Assembly: GCF_001513745.1 (NCBI RefSeq) | Contig: NZ_CP013380.1 | Location: 1,116,001-1,180,000, forward strand | Reading direction: 5' to 3' | From: Burkholderia humptydooensis | GTDB taxonomy: Bacteria > Pseudomonadota > Gammaproteobacteria > Burkholderiales > Burkholderiaceae | Length of the DNA stretch: 64,000 nt | In this document: piece after piece, positions 18,115-28,267 of the stretch | Layout: each line of letters starts with the position of its first letter | How positions within the stretch are numbered: position 1 is the first letter of the stretch | Program-made: the position numbers and the translations under genes | The notes under the pieces: generated by a model | Database searches by the model: none | Told to the model about the DNA's origin: nothing | What the model saw: the letters and a program-made list of their open reading frames with translations, nothing else

Positions 18115-18655
18115 CCGGCGTTTCTCCTGATCGTGAATCAGGCCGTGGCGGCCGGGCGGGCGGCGGTTGCCGCGTGAAGCGCGCATCGCGCGCGGGCGCA
18201 CTTCATGTCGCGGCGCGGCGAACGTGCGATTGCAGCGCGAGCCCACGGCATGCGGCGCGCGAAGCCCGTGCGGCCGGCTTGCTCGCTGTGGCCGAAGCCG
18301 ATGCGGGAAACGTCGTCGATGCGGCAAGGACGAGCGGCGGCGCGGACGAAGCCGCGGCGGGACATGCGGATGGTTTGCGTTGTCATGGCGAATCCACGGG
18401 ACATTGCGGATCAGGCGCGCGTTACGCAGGGTCGAGAGGCTCCCGCCTCGCGCACGTAGATCGCCATCCGGAAACGAAGATAGCACCGCAAAAAAGCGGC
18501 GGTATGGCCTGGCAATGATGCGAGCTATTCGGCGGCGATCATGATGCACGTAGGATTCGCGCGCCGGGCCGAAGTTGCCGGCGGCGGGAAACCGTTGCCC
18601 CGCGCGGGTCGCGGCGGGGCGGGGGGCGGATGCGGCGCCGACGCGCCGACGCCGA
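18115..18655. other. 541-base region without a recognisable gene
   Basis: Between xdhC and dsbB. Several frames are open on both strands, but this is expected from the GC content, and none shows a family motif, sensible composition or a good ribosome-binding site. No trace of xdhB was seen. Confidence 0.6.
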
Positions 18656-19165
18656 TCAGCGCAGCCGGCCGCGGTGGCGCAGCAGGCTCACTGCAACGGG
18701 CACGACGATCAGCGCGAACGCGATCAGCGCCCAGCCGGGCAGCAGGATGCCGAAGATCGGCGGATAGACGGTCTCGCACAGCCCGGCGACCTTGAACACG
18801 CCCGGCAGCCAGTGCGCGGGCGGCAGGCTGTCGACGACGGGCTGCAGCGCGTCGAAGCCGCAACTGAAGCCCGGATTGAGCTGCACGTACAGGTGGCGCG
18901 CCGCGGTGCCGACGCCCGCGGCGGCTGACAGCACGATGAGCGCCTCGGCCACCGCGATGCCCGCGCCGCTCGTCACCCCCGCGCCGATGAACGCGAACAC
19001 CGCGATCAGCACGAAGAAATAGCGCTGGATGATGCACAGCGGGCACGGGTCCTCGTTTTTCACGTACTGCAGATAAAGCGCGCCGGCAAGAAGCGCGAGG
19101 CATACGAGGCCCAGCAGCACGAGCAGGCGTCGTTCGCGGCGCAGCGAGAGCGTCAGATGGTTCAT
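18656..19165 (-). CDS. dsbB: disulfide bond formation protein DsbB
   Basis: 169 residues with four membrane helices. Re-oxidises DsbA and passes electrons to quinone. Both cysteine pairs are present: CPLC after the first helix ([13 protein letters not shown]) and the second periplasmic loop pair (NPGFSCGFD and GLCETVYP). Start at 19165 gives the normal short cytoplasmic N-terminus. Monocistronic. Confidence 0.95.
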   Translation of the reverse strand: MNHLTLSLRRERRLLVLLGLVCLALLAGALYLQYVKNEDPCPLCIIQRYFFVLIAVFAFIGAGVTSGAGIAVAEALIVLSAAAGVGTAARHLYVQLNPGFSCGFDALQPVVDSLPPAHWLPGVFKVAGLCETVYPPIFGILLPGWALIAFALIVVPVAVSLLRHRGRLR

Positions 19166-19268
19166 CGAAACGGAGTTCCTTCGAGCGGTCGGGAAAATCA
19201 ATCGTCGGATTTTAACGCGAACGCCGCGCCGCTTTCCGACGGCGCGGCATCCGGCGCGCAAGCGGCGC

Positions 19269-20645
19269 TCAGCGGATCGTCGCGAGCACCGCTTCGACCG
19301 CCTGGCCGATCGCGAGCAGCGCGTCGTCGTGGTGCGGCGCGGCGGCGAGCATCAGGCCGACGGGCGCCGTGTCGCGCGGATGGCACGGCAGCGACAGCGC
19401 GCACGCGTCGAGAAAATTGAACGCGCTCGGGTTGCGCAGCACGAGCGCGTTCATGCGCGTGAACGCGTCGTCGTCCTGTTCGAGCTCGGCGATGCGCGGC
19501 GGCGCGATGGGCACCGTCGGCGCGACGAGCGCGTCGAAGCGCTGCCACACGGTGCGCGCCGCCTCGTCGATGAGCGCCGCGCGCGCGGCGACGAGATCGA
19601 GGTAATCGGCGGCGCTCGCCGGCTCGCCCCTCAGGATGCGCGCGAGCACGCGCGGATCGTACGCGTCGCGGTGGCGCGCGACGAGCGGGCGATGCCACGC
19701 GTACGCCTCGATCGAAGCGAAACCGAAGCGGTTGATGTCGGGCAGCGTGTCGAGCGGCGCGAAGCGCGCGTCCGACACGATCGCGCCCGCCGCCTCGAGA
19801 TGCTTGAGCGCGGCGTCGAGCGACGCCGCGACGTGCGCGTCGACACCATCCGTCACGTAGTTCGTCAGCATGCCCAGCCGTACGCCTTCGAGCGGACGCG
19901 CGGCGCTCACGTGCGGCTCGAGGCCCGCGAGAATCCGGTCGACGAGCGCGCAGCACGCGACCGATACGCCGATCGGGCCGAACGAATCGAGCGTCGTCGA
20001 CAGCGGCACGCCGCCTTGCTTCGGAATCCGGCTCGCGGTCGGCTTGAAGCCCGTCAGCCCGCAGAGCGCGGCGGGAATCCGGATCGAGCCGCCCGTGTCG
20101 GTCGCGAGCGCGACGGCCGCCATGCCGTCCGCAACCGACGCGGCCGCCCCCGACGACGAGCCGCCCGCGATCCGCTCGTCGCCAGGCACGCCGCGCCGGT
20201 ACGGCGAGCGCGGCGTGCCGTAGTGCGGATTCAGGCCCAGGCCGGAGAACGCGAACTCGCTCATGTTCGTGCGGCCGACGAGCACGGCGCCCGCGCGCTT
20301 CAGGCGGGCGACCGTGACGGCGTCGGCGGCCGCCGGGGGCGCGTCGGCTAGCACGCGGGAGCCCGCGCGCGTCACCTGGCCCGCGACGTCGAACAGGTCT
20401 TTCACCGACACCGGGATGCCCGCGAGCGGCGACAGCACGGTGCCCGCCGCGCGCAGGCGATCGTGCGCGTCGGCGGCGGCGCGCGCGCCTTGCGCGTCGA
20501 CCTCGGTGAATGCGAGCGCGCCTTGTCCCGCCGGATCGGCGATCCGTTCGAGCGCGGCTTCGACGAGCGCGCGGCTCGTCGTCGTGCCGGCGGCGAGGTC
20601 GGCGGCGAGTCGGGCGAGCGGCGGGAAGGGGGCGAAAGTGGTCAT
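19269..20645 (-). CDS. amidase (amidase-signature family)
   Basis: 458 residues with the Ser-cisSer-Lys triad of amidase-signature enzymes: Lys in [10 protein letters not shown], the Gly/Ser-rich run [14 protein letters not shown], and the serine of [14 protein letters not shown]. GatA is usually longer and lies next to gatC/gatB, which are absent here, so this is more likely a stand-alone amidase acting on small amides. Substrate unknown. Start ATG at 20645 begins at the usual N-terminal helix. Confidence 0.88.
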   Translation of the reverse strand: MTTFAPFPPLARLAADLAAGTTTSRALVEAALERIADPAGQGALAFTEVDAQGARAAADAHDRLRAAGTVLSPLAGIPVSVKDLFDVAGQVTRAGSRVLADAPPAAADAVTVARLKRAGAVLVGRTNMSEFAFSGLGLNPHYGTPRSPYRRGVPGDERIAGGSSSGAAASVADGMAAVALATDTGGSIRIPAALCGLTGFKPTASRIPKQGGVPLSTTLDSFGPIGVSVACCALVDRILAGLEPHVSAARPLEGVRLGMLTNYVTDGVDAHVAASLDAALKHLEAAGAIVSDARFAPLDTLPDINRFGFASIEAYAWHRPLVARHRDAYDPRVLARILRGEPASAADYLDLVAARAALIDEAARTVWQRFDALVAPTVPIAPPRIAELEQDDDAFTRMNALVLRNPSAFNFLDACALSLPCHPRDTAPVGLMLAAAPHHDDALLAIGQAVEAVLATIR

Positions 20646-21058
20646 GGCGGTATCGGGCTGGATCGGGTTGGCGAAGCGCCGCGCGAAGCGGCCCGGAACG
20701 GTCCGGCGCGTCGCGAAGCCGCGCGACGGAGGGCGGCGGGCGGCTTCGCGCATTGTAGAACAGCGGTGCGTCGCGGAGGCGAGGGCCGCGAGCCGGGCAT
20801 GAAATCGCGAAGTCGATGCGCTCGCGTGGCGCACCTTGTCGCGCCGCTGCCGTTGCGATGCCGCCGCGCGTCGTTTCGTCGGTCGAATCGCACGTCGAAT
20901 CGTGCGTGTCGTCGCGCAATTGCAACGCGCGTCGGCGTGAATTCGACACAGCGTTGCAACAATATTGACGAAATTCTGTCGGTTTGCCGTCGATCGTGTA
21001 CTGAAGCATAATGAATCTTTGTTGATTCTCCGCGTGACCGACGCGCCAGACCTTCGTC
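20646..21058. other. 413-base intergenic region between divergent genes
   Basis: No gene recognised. It must hold the promoters of the amidase (minus) and the GATase (plus). A TTGACG lies at 20965-20970 on the plus strand but no good -10 element at the right distance was found. AT content rises towards 21,000. Confidence 0.55.
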
Positions 21059-22387
21059 ATGAGCGAAAACACGTCCGCAAGAGCCGACCAGTCCGGTTCT
21101 TCCTCTTCTTCCGCCGCGACGCCCTCCGGGCACGCCGGCCCGGCTTCCGCACCGTCTCCCGTCTCCGACAAACCGCCCGCGGGCGCGACTGTTCACGTCG
21201 GCGCGTTCGCCGCGCAGATCGCCGCCGCGCAGGACGTCGGCGATCCCGGCTCGGCGCCGACCGGCACGATCGCCGAGCCCGGCGCGCCCGGCGTTGCGGC
21301 GGGCGGCGCGGCCGTGGAGCCGGCGGCAGCCGCGCACGGCGCGCCTGCCGCCGCGCCCTCGGGCGCGACGAGCGCAGGCGCATCGGCGGCGGGCGCCGCG
21401 GGCTCCGCCGCGCACGCGAAAGCCGGCTCGCCGCCGCCGGGCTTCGGCGCGCAACCCGATTTCGAGACGTCGCGCCCGCCGCCCGCGAGCGCGGCCGCGC
21501 CTGCGCCGCCCGCCTACCTGAAACAGAGCGACACGCCGTGGTCGGTGTTCGGCCGGATCATCGCGGCGCGCGCGCGGCGGCTCTTCGACCGCGCCGGGCA
21601 GCGAATCACGCAGCGCACGCTGCGCATCGGCGTGTCGGCGCGCATCTTCCATCCGGAGGTGGGCGCGCCGGGGCTGCGCGGCAAGACGCTGCAGTATCTG
21701 GAGGAATCGATTGCGCACTGGGTGATGTCGCGCGACGTGCTCGTGTTCATGATTCCGACGGTCGGCCATCAGGGGATGCTGCATCCGAGCAACATCCGGC
21801 TGCGCGACTACGCGAAGCATCTCGACGGTCTGTTGCTGCAAGGCGGCGCCGACGTGTCGCCGCAGACCTACGCGGCGTCCGACGCGCGTCCCGAATGGCC
21901 CGGCGATCGCGTGCGCGACATGTACGAGCTCGAGCTGCTGCACGAGTTCATCGAGTCGGGCAAGCCGGTGCTCGGCGTGTGCCGCGGCTGCCAGCTCATC
22001 AACGTCGCGTTCGGCGGCTCGCTCTATCAGGACATCGCGACCGACGTGCCGACCGCGGGCGCGCACGTCAGCGAGCACTACGACCAGCACCGGCACGCGA
22101 TCCGCTTTCCGGACGGCTCGACGCTCGCGAACATGTTCCCCGGCCGCCGCGAGGCGATCGTCAATTCGATCCACCATCAGGCGATCCGCGACATCGGCCG
22201 CGATCTGAACATCGAGGCGGTGTCGGCGGAAGACGGGATCATCGAAGGGGTCCGCTATCGCCGCGCGCCGTTCGTCGTCGGCGTGCAATGGCATCCGGAG
22301 TTTCATCGCGCGGGCGGCCCGGAGCTGCTCGACTGCACGCCGCTTCTCGACACGTTCCTGCGCGCGGCGCGCGAGACGCGGCTGTAG
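21059..22387 (+). CDS. class I glutamine amidotransferase-like gamma-glutamyl hydrolase (peptidase C26, PuuD-like) with long N-terminal extension
   Basis: 442 residues. The C-terminal 260 residues are a class I GATase fold: nucleophile Cys308 in GVCRGCQLINVAFGG and catalytic His/Glu in VQWHPEFH, as in gamma-glutamyl-GABA hydrolases. The QGGADVSP motif is typical of this branch. The first 150 residues are an Ala/Gly/Pro/Ser-rich low-complexity region, absent in E. coli PuuD (about 254 residues). The ATG at 21059 lacks a strong ribosome-binding site, so an internal start is possible. No other putrescine genes are nearby. Confidence 0.85.
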   Translation: MSENTSARADQSGSSSSSAATPSGHAGPASAPSPVSDKPPAGATVHVGAFAAQIAAAQDVGDPGSAPTGTIAEPGAPGVAAGGAAVEPAAAAHGAPAAAPSGATSAGASAAGAAGSAAHAKAGSPPPGFGAQPDFETSRPPPASAAAPAPPAYLKQSDTPWSVFGRIIAARARRLFDRAGQRITQRTLRIGVSARIFHPEVGAPGLRGKTLQYLEESIAHWVMSRDVLVFMIPTVGHQGMLHPSNIRLRDYAKHLDGLLLQGGADVSPQTYAASDARPEWPGDRVRDMYELELLHEFIESGKPVLGVCRGCQLINVAFGGSLYQDIATDVPTAGAHVSEHYDQHRHAIRFPDGSTLANMFPGRREAIVNSIHHQAIRDIGRDLNIEAVSAEDGIIEGVRYRRAPFVVGVQWHPEFHRAGGPELLDCTPLLDTFLRAARETRL

Positions 22388-22733
22388 CCGGCGCGACGCG
22401 ATTTCCCCGCGAGCAGGAAAGAGACGGGCCGCACTTCGGTGCGGCCCGTCGTTCGTTCGGCGTCCGGAGCGTCGGCCGGATGATCGCGCGATCGCGCCGC
22501 GCGTAAGAAGACGTGTAAAAGGACTCGAAAAGCGCTTTTTTTCAAATGCCTTTCGGATTGCTTCGCAAGCGGCGCTTTGACGCATCTCGCCGTCGTTCGC
22601 AGTAAGATGGCGGACGCCGCGCAGCGCATCATCGATCTGCGCGGCCCCCGGCGCGCCGGGGCAAGAAACACGATGTGACATGCGCCGTGCGCCGCCCTCG
22701 GGGCAGCCGCGGCGCAGCCTTATCGAGAGAGAC
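22388..22733. other. 346-base leader region before the MFS gene
   Basis: Contains the terminator of the preceding gene, a 12-bp palindrome AAAAGCGCTTTT at 22528-22539, and a possible promoter (TTGACG at 22577-22582, TAAGAT at 22603-22608, but with a too-long 20-base spacer). No gene recognised. Confidence 0.5.
22424..22449 (+). terminator. hairpin after the GATase gene
   Basis: Perfect 11-bp stem ACGGGCCGCAC / GTGCGGCCCGT closed by a stable TTCG tetraloop, 37 bases after the stop. The downstream tract is only partly T-rich. Confidence 0.7.
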
Positions 22734-24029
22734 ATGACTACCGCGTCCCCCGCAATCCAGCAGGAATCCAAGGCCAGGACCGTGTTCCGCGTCGTCAGCG
22801 GCAACTTCCTGGAAATGTACGACTTCATGGTCTACGGCTACTACGCGTCCGCGATCGCCAAGACCTATTTTCCGAGCGGCAACGCGTTCGCCTCGCTGAT
22901 GCTGTCGCTGTCGGTGTTCGGCGCGGGCTTCCTGATGCGTCCCGTCGGCGCGATCGTGCTCGGCGCGTACATCGACCATCACGGCCGCCGCAAGGGCCTC
23001 ATCCTGACGCTCGCGTTGATGGCGCTCGGCACGCTGACCGTCGCGACGATTCCGGGGTACGCGACGATCGGCGTGCTCGCGCCGGTTCTCGTGCTGCTCG
23101 GCCGCCTGCTGCAGGGCTTCTCGGCGGGCGTCGAGCTGGGCGGCGTGTCGGTGTACCTGTCGGAGATCGCGACGAAGGGCAACAAGGGCTTCTACACGTC
23201 GTGGCAGTCGGGCAGCCAGCAGGTGGCCGTCGTGTTCGCCGCGTTCGTCGGCGTGCTGCTGAACCGCGCGCTGCCCGTCGAGCAAATGACGTCGTGGGGC
23301 TGGCGCATCCCGTTCCTGATCGGCTGCCTGATCGTGCCGTTCCTGTTCCTGATCCGCCGCTCGCTGAAGGAGACCGACGAGTTTCTCGCGAAGCGCCGCC
23401 GTCCGAGCATGGGCGAGATCATGAAGTCGATGCTCGAAAACTGGGGCGTCGTGCTCGCCGGCATGGGGATGGTCATCATGACGACCGTGTCGTTCTACAT
23501 GATCACCGCGTACACGCCGACGTTCGGCAAGGAAGTGCTGCACCTGTCGGCGACCGACGCGCTCGTCGTGACCGTCTGCGTCGGGCTGTCGAACCTGGTC
23601 TGGCTGCCGCTGTCGGGCGCGCTGTCCGACCGGATCGGACGTCGCCCGGTGCTGATCGCGTTCACGGCGCTCACGATCCTCACCGCGTATCCGGCGATGC
23701 AGTGGCTCGTCGGTTCGCCGTCGTTCCTGCGGCTGCTGACCGTCGAGCTGTGGCTGTCGTTCCTGTACGGCTCGTACAACGGCGCGATGGTCGTCGCGCT
23801 GACCGAGGCGATGCCGGCCGACGTGCGCACCGCGGGCTTCTCGCTCGCGTACAGCCTCGCGACGACGATCGGCGGCTTCACGCCGGCGATCTCGACGCTG
23901 CTGATCCACGAGACCGGCAACAAGGCGGCGCCGGGGCTCTGGCTCGGCCTCGCCGCGATCTGCGGGCTGATCGCGACGCTCGTGCTGTACCGGTCGCCGG
24001 AAGCGCGCAAGCAGTACAAGACGACTTGA
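22734..24029 (+). CDS. MFS metabolite:H+ symporter, citrate/tricarballylate type
   Basis: 431 residues and 12 membrane helices; this is the usual length of CitA/TcuC-type symporters. Family landmarks: [15 protein letters not shown] at the start, DHHGRRKGL in the loop between helices 2 and 3, [14 protein letters not shown] in helix 4, and DRIGRRPVL in the equivalent loop of the second half. These proteins take up citrate, tricarballylate or related acids with protons. The substrate here is not determined. Start at 22734 preferred over upstream codons because GAGAGA precedes it and homology begins there. Confidence 0.9.
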   Translation: MTTASPAIQQESKARTVFRVVSGNFLEMYDFMVYGYYASAIAKTYFPSGNAFASLMLSLSVFGAGFLMRPVGAIVLGAYIDHHGRRKGLILTLALMALGTLTVATIPGYATIGVLAPVLVLLGRLLQGFSAGVELGGVSVYLSEIATKGNKGFYTSWQSGSQQVAVVFAAFVGVLLNRALPVEQMTSWGWRIPFLIGCLIVPFLFLIRRSLKETDEFLAKRRRPSMGEIMKSMLENWGVVLAGMGMVIMTTVSFYMITAYTPTFGKEVLHLSATDALVVTVCVGLSNLVWLPLSGALSDRIGRRPVLIAFTALTILTAYPAMQWLVGSPSFLRLLTVELWLSFLYGSYNGAMVVALTEAMPADVRTAGFSLAYSLATTIGGFTPAISTLLIHETGNKAAPGLWLGLAAICGLIATLVLYRSPEARKQYKTT

Positions 24030-24074
24030 GCGGACGGGCGGCCCGCCGCGAGCGGGCCGTCGTCGGCGAATCGG

Positions 24075-24102
24075 AAAACGGAGCGCGTCGCGCTCCGTTT
24101 TT
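24075..24102 (+). terminator. Rho-independent terminator of the MFS gene
   Basis: Ten-bp stem AAACGGAGCG / CGCTCCGTTT with loop CGTCG, followed by TTG, giving a five-T run in the descending arm. It is 46 bases after the stop codon. Confidence 0.85.
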
Positions 24103-24205
24103 GTTCGGGCGAAGCGTTGGCGTGGGCGCGCAGCGAAGACGCCGGGGCAAGCCGCGAGCCGTGAGGGCGTGCGAGCGCAGCATCGACGAATCGAGCAGGT
24201 CGCGG

Positions 24206-24245
24206 CGAGAAAGCGAGAAAGCGAGAGGGCGAGAAGGCGAGAAGG
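24206..24245. repeat. short tandem repeat, five copies of an 8-bp unit
   Basis: Five consecutive copies of CGAGARRG (24206-24213, 24214-24221, 24222-24229, 24230-24237, 24238-24245) in the gap between the MFS gene and the TPR gene. Such units often vary in copy number between Burkholderia strains. Confidence 0.85.
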
Positions 24246-24319
24246 CGAATCCCGTCGGACGCATCGTGGACGCGATGCTCATACGGTCAAAAGGGGCACG
24301 CACGAATGCGCGCGCGCCG

Positions 24320-26164
24320 TCACCCGCGTGCGATCTCGCCCGCGACGGCCGCGACCACGTCGTCCCAGCGTCCCGGCTCCGATTGCCGGACGAGCCGCGC
24401 GCGCGGATACCACGGGCTGTCGTTGCCCGTGCTCCAGCGCCAGTCGGCGGCGACGGGCAGCATCAGCCACAGCGGCTTGTCGAGCGCGCCCGCGAGGTGG
24501 GCGACCGCGGTGTCGATCGAGACGACGCCGTCGAGCCGATCGATGAGCGCGGCCGTCGCCGCGAAATCGGTCAGGCCGTCGAGCCGATGGATGCGAGCCG
24601 CATCCGGATGCGCGTCGAGCGCCGCGCGCTCGGTATCCGTCAGCGTCGGCTGCAGCACGATCCAGTCGATGCCGGCGAGCGCGAAGAGCGGCGCGAGCGC
24701 ATCGAGCGGCAACGCGCGATTCTCCTGCACCTGCGCGCTGCCGGACCATGCGATGCCGAGCTTGCGCTTCGCCTGCCCGCCGAGCGAGCCGCGAAAACGG
24801 CGGCGCGCGGCGTCGGGCACGTCGAGATACGGCGTGTGAGACGGGATCGAGTCGTATTCGAGCCCGAGCGCGAACGGCAGGCTCAGGAGCGGGCAGACGA
24901 GATCGGCGGCGGGCGTTTGCGCCGCATCGGCCGACACGACGCTCACGCGCCAGCGCGCGGCCATCGGCGCGACGAGCGGCAGCAGCGTGGGCTGGACTTG
25001 CAGGATCAGCCGCGCGCAGCGCGCGCGAGCGAGCGGCACGAGCCGCACGAACTGCAGCGTGTCGCCGAAGCCCTGCTCGGCGCGCACGAGCAGCGTGCGG
25101 CCCGCGATCGGCTCGCCTTGCCAGCGCGGCAGCGGCCCGAGCGGCGCCGCGCCCGGCAGCGCATGCCGCGCTTCGTACGCGGGCAGGCCGCGTGCGAAGT
25201 CGCGCAGCGTGAGCAGCGTGACCGCGCGATGCATTTGCGCGAGCGCGTGCGACGGATCGAGCCGCAGCGCCTGATCGAACGCGCGCAGCGCCATCTCGTG
25301 CGCGCCGAGCGCGTGATGCGCGGTGCCGAGGTTGAGCCAGGCGAGCACGAACGACGGATCGAGCCCGACCGCGCGCTCGTAATGCGGCAGCGCGTCGCGA
25401 TGGCGGCCGAGCGCCGCGAGCGCGTTCGCGAGCCCGAACAGCGCGAGCGGGAAGCGCGGCTGCAGCGCGAGCGCGGATTCGAACGCGCGCAGCGCCTGCG
25501 CATGCCGGCCGACCGCGTCGAGCGCGTTGCCGAGATTGAAATGCGCGGCGACGAAGCGCGGCTCGGCGGCGAGCGCCGCGCGAAAATGCGCGACCGCCTC
25601 GTCGGTATCGCCGAGCGCGGCGAGCGCCATCCCTAGGTTGTTGTGCGCGCCCGCGTGGCCGGGGCGCAGTTCGAGCGCGCGGCGAAACGCCGCAAGCGCG
25701 CCGTCGTGCCGGCCGAGCGCGTTGAGCGCGTTGCCGAGGTTGTTGTGGATCGACGCGTCGCCGGGCGTGAGCGCGAGCGCGCGCTCGAACGCGTCGACCG
25801 CGTCGTCGTGGCGCTCCTGCGCCGCGTACGCGTTGCCGAGGTTGTAATGCGCGAGCGGAAACTCCGGCGCAAGCGTGAGCGCGTTGCGAAAGCGCTCGAT
25901 CGCTTCGTCGAGCCGGCCGAGCGCCTTGAACGCGTTGCCGAGGTTCAGTTGCAGCGCCGCGTCGTTCGGGCGCAACTCCACCGCGCGGCCGACGAGATCG
26001 GCTGCTTCTTCGTGCCGGCCCTGCTGATGGCGCAGCACGCCGAACAGGTGCAGCGCGTCGGCATCGGCGGGATTGGTGGCGAGCGCCGCCCGGTAGCCGT
26101 GCTCGGCATCGTCGAGCCGGCCGGCGCGGTGCGCGGCGAACGCGCGGTCGAAAGCGGATTCCAT
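24320..26164 (-). CDS. TPR-repeat protein fused to a GT9-like glycosyltransferase domain
   Basis: 614 residues. Residues 1 to about 350 are roughly ten 34-residue tetratricopeptide repeats (repeated pattern N-x-L-G-x-A, A-I/V-x-x-F-x-x-A-L-x-L-x-P). The C-terminal 250 residues have a GT-B-like region with WSGSAQVQENRALPL and the segment VVSIDTAVAHLAGALDKPLW, resembling heptosyltransferase-family (GT9) proteins. Similar TPR-GT fusions act in surface polysaccharide or glycoprotein synthesis; the acceptor is unknown. Start at 26164 begins at the first helix of repeat one. No signal peptide. Confidence 0.85.
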   Translation of the reverse strand: MESAFDRAFAAHRAGRLDDAEHGYRAALATNPADADALHLFGVLRHQQGRHEEAADLVGRAVELRPNDAALQLNLGNAFKALGRLDEAIERFRNALTLAPEFPLAHYNLGNAYAAQERHDDAVDAFERALALTPGDASIHNNLGNALNALGRHDGALAAFRRALELRPGHAGAHNNLGMALAALGDTDEAVAHFRAALAAEPRFVAAHFNLGNALDAVGRHAQALRAFESALALQPRFPLALFGLANALAALGRHRDALPHYERAVGLDPSFVLAWLNLGTAHHALGAHEMALRAFDQALRLDPSHALAQMHRAVTLLTLRDFARGLPAYEARHALPGAAPLGPLPRWQGEPIAGRTLLVRAEQGFGDTLQFVRLVPLARARCARLILQVQPTLLPLVAPMAARWRVSVVSADAAQTPAADLVCPLLSLPFALGLEYDSIPSHTPYLDVPDAARRRFRGSLGGQAKRKLGIAWSGSAQVQENRALPLDALAPLFALAGIDWIVLQPTLTDTERAALDAHPDAARIHRLDGLTDFAATAALIDRLDGVVSIDTAVAHLAGALDKPLWLMLPVAADWRWSTGNDSPWYPRARLVRQSEPGRWDDVVAAVAGEIARG

Positions 26165-26302
26165 GACGCGGGACAAACGGGAAACCCCGCATTTTCCCAT
26201 ACCTCGAACCGCGCCGGCCGAATCCACCGGTGCGGCCGCCCGCTATGGATGCGGTGCGGCGGCGGGCGTAGACTGCGGATGTTGCGTATCGACGAGGTCC
26301 TT

Positions 26303-27949
26303 ATGGCAGTCGTTCCGCTCGCCACGCCTCCCGTGCTGATCGTCGGCGCCGGGCCGACCGGGCTCGCCGCCGCGCTTTGCCTCGCGCGCGCCCGCGTGCC
26401 GTTGCGAATCGTCGACAAGGCGGCGCAGCCCGCGCGCCATTCGCGCGCGATCGGCATCCAGGCCCGAACGCTCGAGCTCCTCGAGCAGCAGCGCGTCGTC
26501 GACCGGTTCGTCGAGCTCGGCCATCGCGCGCGCGTCGCGATCCTGTACTCGGCCGGGCAGCGTATCGCCGAGCTCGACTTCGATCCGCTGCAAACGCGCT
26601 ATCCGTACCTGCTGTTTCTCGACCAGACCGTCACCGAGCGTTTGTTGGCCGAGCATCTCGCGACGTTCGGCGTCCACGTCGAGCGCGGCGTGACGCTCAC
26701 GCACTGCGGAGAGCCGGAAGGCGCGCTCGACGTCCGGCTGCGCCACGGCGACGGCCGCGACGAGCGTCTGCAGCCGTCGTACGTCGTCGCGGCAGACGGC
26801 GCGCACAGCACCGTCCGGCGTCTGCTCGACGTCGATTTCGTCGGACATGCGTTCGAGCAGACGTTCATGCTCGCCGATCTCGACGTCGGCGCCGACTGGC
26901 CGGACGACGAGATTCATTTGTTCACGACGGGCGACGGCATTGCCGGATTGTTTCCGATGGGCAACGGCCGCTACCGGCTCGTCGCCGATCGGCCGCCGCG
27001 CAACGGCGCGCTCGACGACGAGCACGGGCCGTCGCTCGACCTGTGCCGCGAAATCGTGCGCGCGCGCGTGACGCCGGATCTGAAGATCGGCGATCTTGCG
27101 TGGTCGTCGTATTTTCATCTGCACAGCCGAATGGTCGCGAAGCTGCGCGTCGGGCGCGTGTTCTTCGCGGGCGACGCGGCGCACGTGCACAGCCCGGCGG
27201 GCGCGCAGGGGATGAACACGGGTATCCAGGAGGCGTTCAATCTCGGCTGGAAGCTCGCGCGCGTGCTGGCCGGCAACGCGCCCGAGCGGCTGCTCGACAC
27301 GTATCACGCGGAGCGCCATCCGATCGAGCGCGACATGCTGCGGCAGACGAGCTTCGCGACACAGCTCGTCGAGGCGGACCGCGGGCCGCTCAAGCTGCTG
27401 CGCGATCACGTCGTGCCGATCCTCGCGTCGTTCGGGCCGCTGCGCGATGCGGCGCGCCGCACGGTCAGCGAGCTCGCGATCCAGTATCGGAAGAGCCCGC
27501 TCACGCTCGAGCGCGTGCTCGACGGCGGGCCGCGCGCAGGCGAGCGCGCGCCGGACGCGCTCGTGCAGGTACTCGACGGGCCGCTGGGCAAGGCGCCCGG
27601 CGTCGCGCGCCTCTTCGATCTGCACGATCCCGCGCATTTCACGCTGCTCGTGCTCGAGCCGCGCGAGGCGATTGACGACACGTTGCCGTCGGACCCCGGC
27701 GAGGACGGCCGCACGCTCGCCGACGCGCTCGAGCGGATCATGCCGGGCGCGGTGCGCTGCTGGCGCGTGACGGATGCGCAAGGCGAGGGCGCGCCGCTGC
27801 TGGCCGATGCGTACGGGCGCGCGCGGCCCGTGTTCTACCTGCTGCGCCCGGACGGCTACGTCGCCGCGCGCGGCCGCCCGGCGACCGATGCGAACGCGTT
27901 GCTGCGCCATTGCGAGACGTGGTTCTCGGGAATGCGGCTCGAAGGCTGA
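26303..27949 (+). CDS. FAD-dependent aromatic hydroxylase-type monooxygenase
   Basis: 548 residues of the class A flavoprotein monooxygenase group (PheA/TfdB/MhpA-like). FAD-binding GAGPTGLAAALCLAR (residues 13-27), the DG motif in AADGAHSTVRR and the GD motif in FFAGDAAHVHSPAGAQGMN are intact, and a C-terminal thioredoxin-like domain follows. It uses NAD(P)H and O2 to hydroxylate a substrate that cannot be named here. No catabolic neighbours. GAGGT six bases before ATG 26303 decides the start; an ATG at 26279 in the same frame is the alternative. Confidence 0.88.
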   Translation: MAVVPLATPPVLIVGAGPTGLAAALCLARARVPLRIVDKAAQPARHSRAIGIQARTLELLEQQRVVDRFVELGHRARVAILYSAGQRIAELDFDPLQTRYPYLLFLDQTVTERLLAEHLATFGVHVERGVTLTHCGEPEGALDVRLRHGDGRDERLQPSYVVAADGAHSTVRRLLDVDFVGHAFEQTFMLADLDVGADWPDDEIHLFTTGDGIAGLFPMGNGRYRLVADRPPRNGALDDEHGPSLDLCREIVRARVTPDLKIGDLAWSSYFHLHSRMVAKLRVGRVFFAGDAAHVHSPAGAQGMNTGIQEAFNLGWKLARVLAGNAPERLLDTYHAERHPIERDMLRQTSFATQLVEADRGPLKLLRDHVVPILASFGPLRDAARRTVSELAIQYRKSPLTLERVLDGGPRAGERAPDALVQVLDGPLGKAPGVARLFDLHDPAHFTLLVLEPREAIDDTLPSDPGEDGRTLADALERIMPGAVRCWRVTDAQGEGAPLLADAYGRARPVFYLLRPDGYVAARGRPATDANALLRHCETWFSGMRLEG

Positions 27950-27990
27950 AGGCGACGGCGCGCCCGGCGGGCGCAGCGCCTGCGCCCGTC

Positions 27991-28260
27991 CTACGCGGCG
28001 TGCGGCGCGACGGGCGAGGCAGGCGCCGGCTCGAGCGACGCGCGGTGCCTGTCGATCGCCTCGCGAACGATCGGTGCGACGCTTTGCGCGGCCTCGTCAT
28101 GCGGATCGTCGAGCGCGGCGAGGAGCGCGCGGCGCATCCGCGGCTCCCAGAAGCGCCGGATGTGGTCGGCGATGCCCGCGACCGCCTCGTCGTGATCCGG
28201 CATCGACGCGAAGAACGCGCCGATCTGGTTTGCCATGTCGATCAGGTGTCGGCTTTCCAT
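27991..28260 (-). CDS. fdsD: formate dehydrogenase delta subunit FdsD
   Basis: 89 residues, small helical protein of the FdsD family: MESRHLIDMANQIGAFFASM followed by DHIRRFWEPRMRRALL. It is the last gene of the fds operon, seven bases after fdsA, and is needed for assembly or maturation of the soluble NAD-dependent molybdenum formate dehydrogenase. Confidence 0.93.
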   Translation of the reverse strand: MESRHLIDMANQIGAFFASMPDHDEAVAGIADHIRRFWEPRMRRALLAALDDPHDEAAQSVAPIVREAIDRHRASLEPAPASPVAPHAA

Positions 28261-28267
28261 GTCGACC

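Noticed and set aside
18138..18404. Minus-strand 88-residue frame upstream of xdhC
   Set aside because: No motif, Arg/Ala-rich, no plausible ribosome site.
20965..20995. TTGACG as promoter of the GATase gene
   Set aside because: No -10-like hexamer at 15-19 bases.
23201..25636. Long plus-strand frame over the MFS and TPR genes
   Set aside because: Overlaps real genes in another frame; Arg-rich nonsense.
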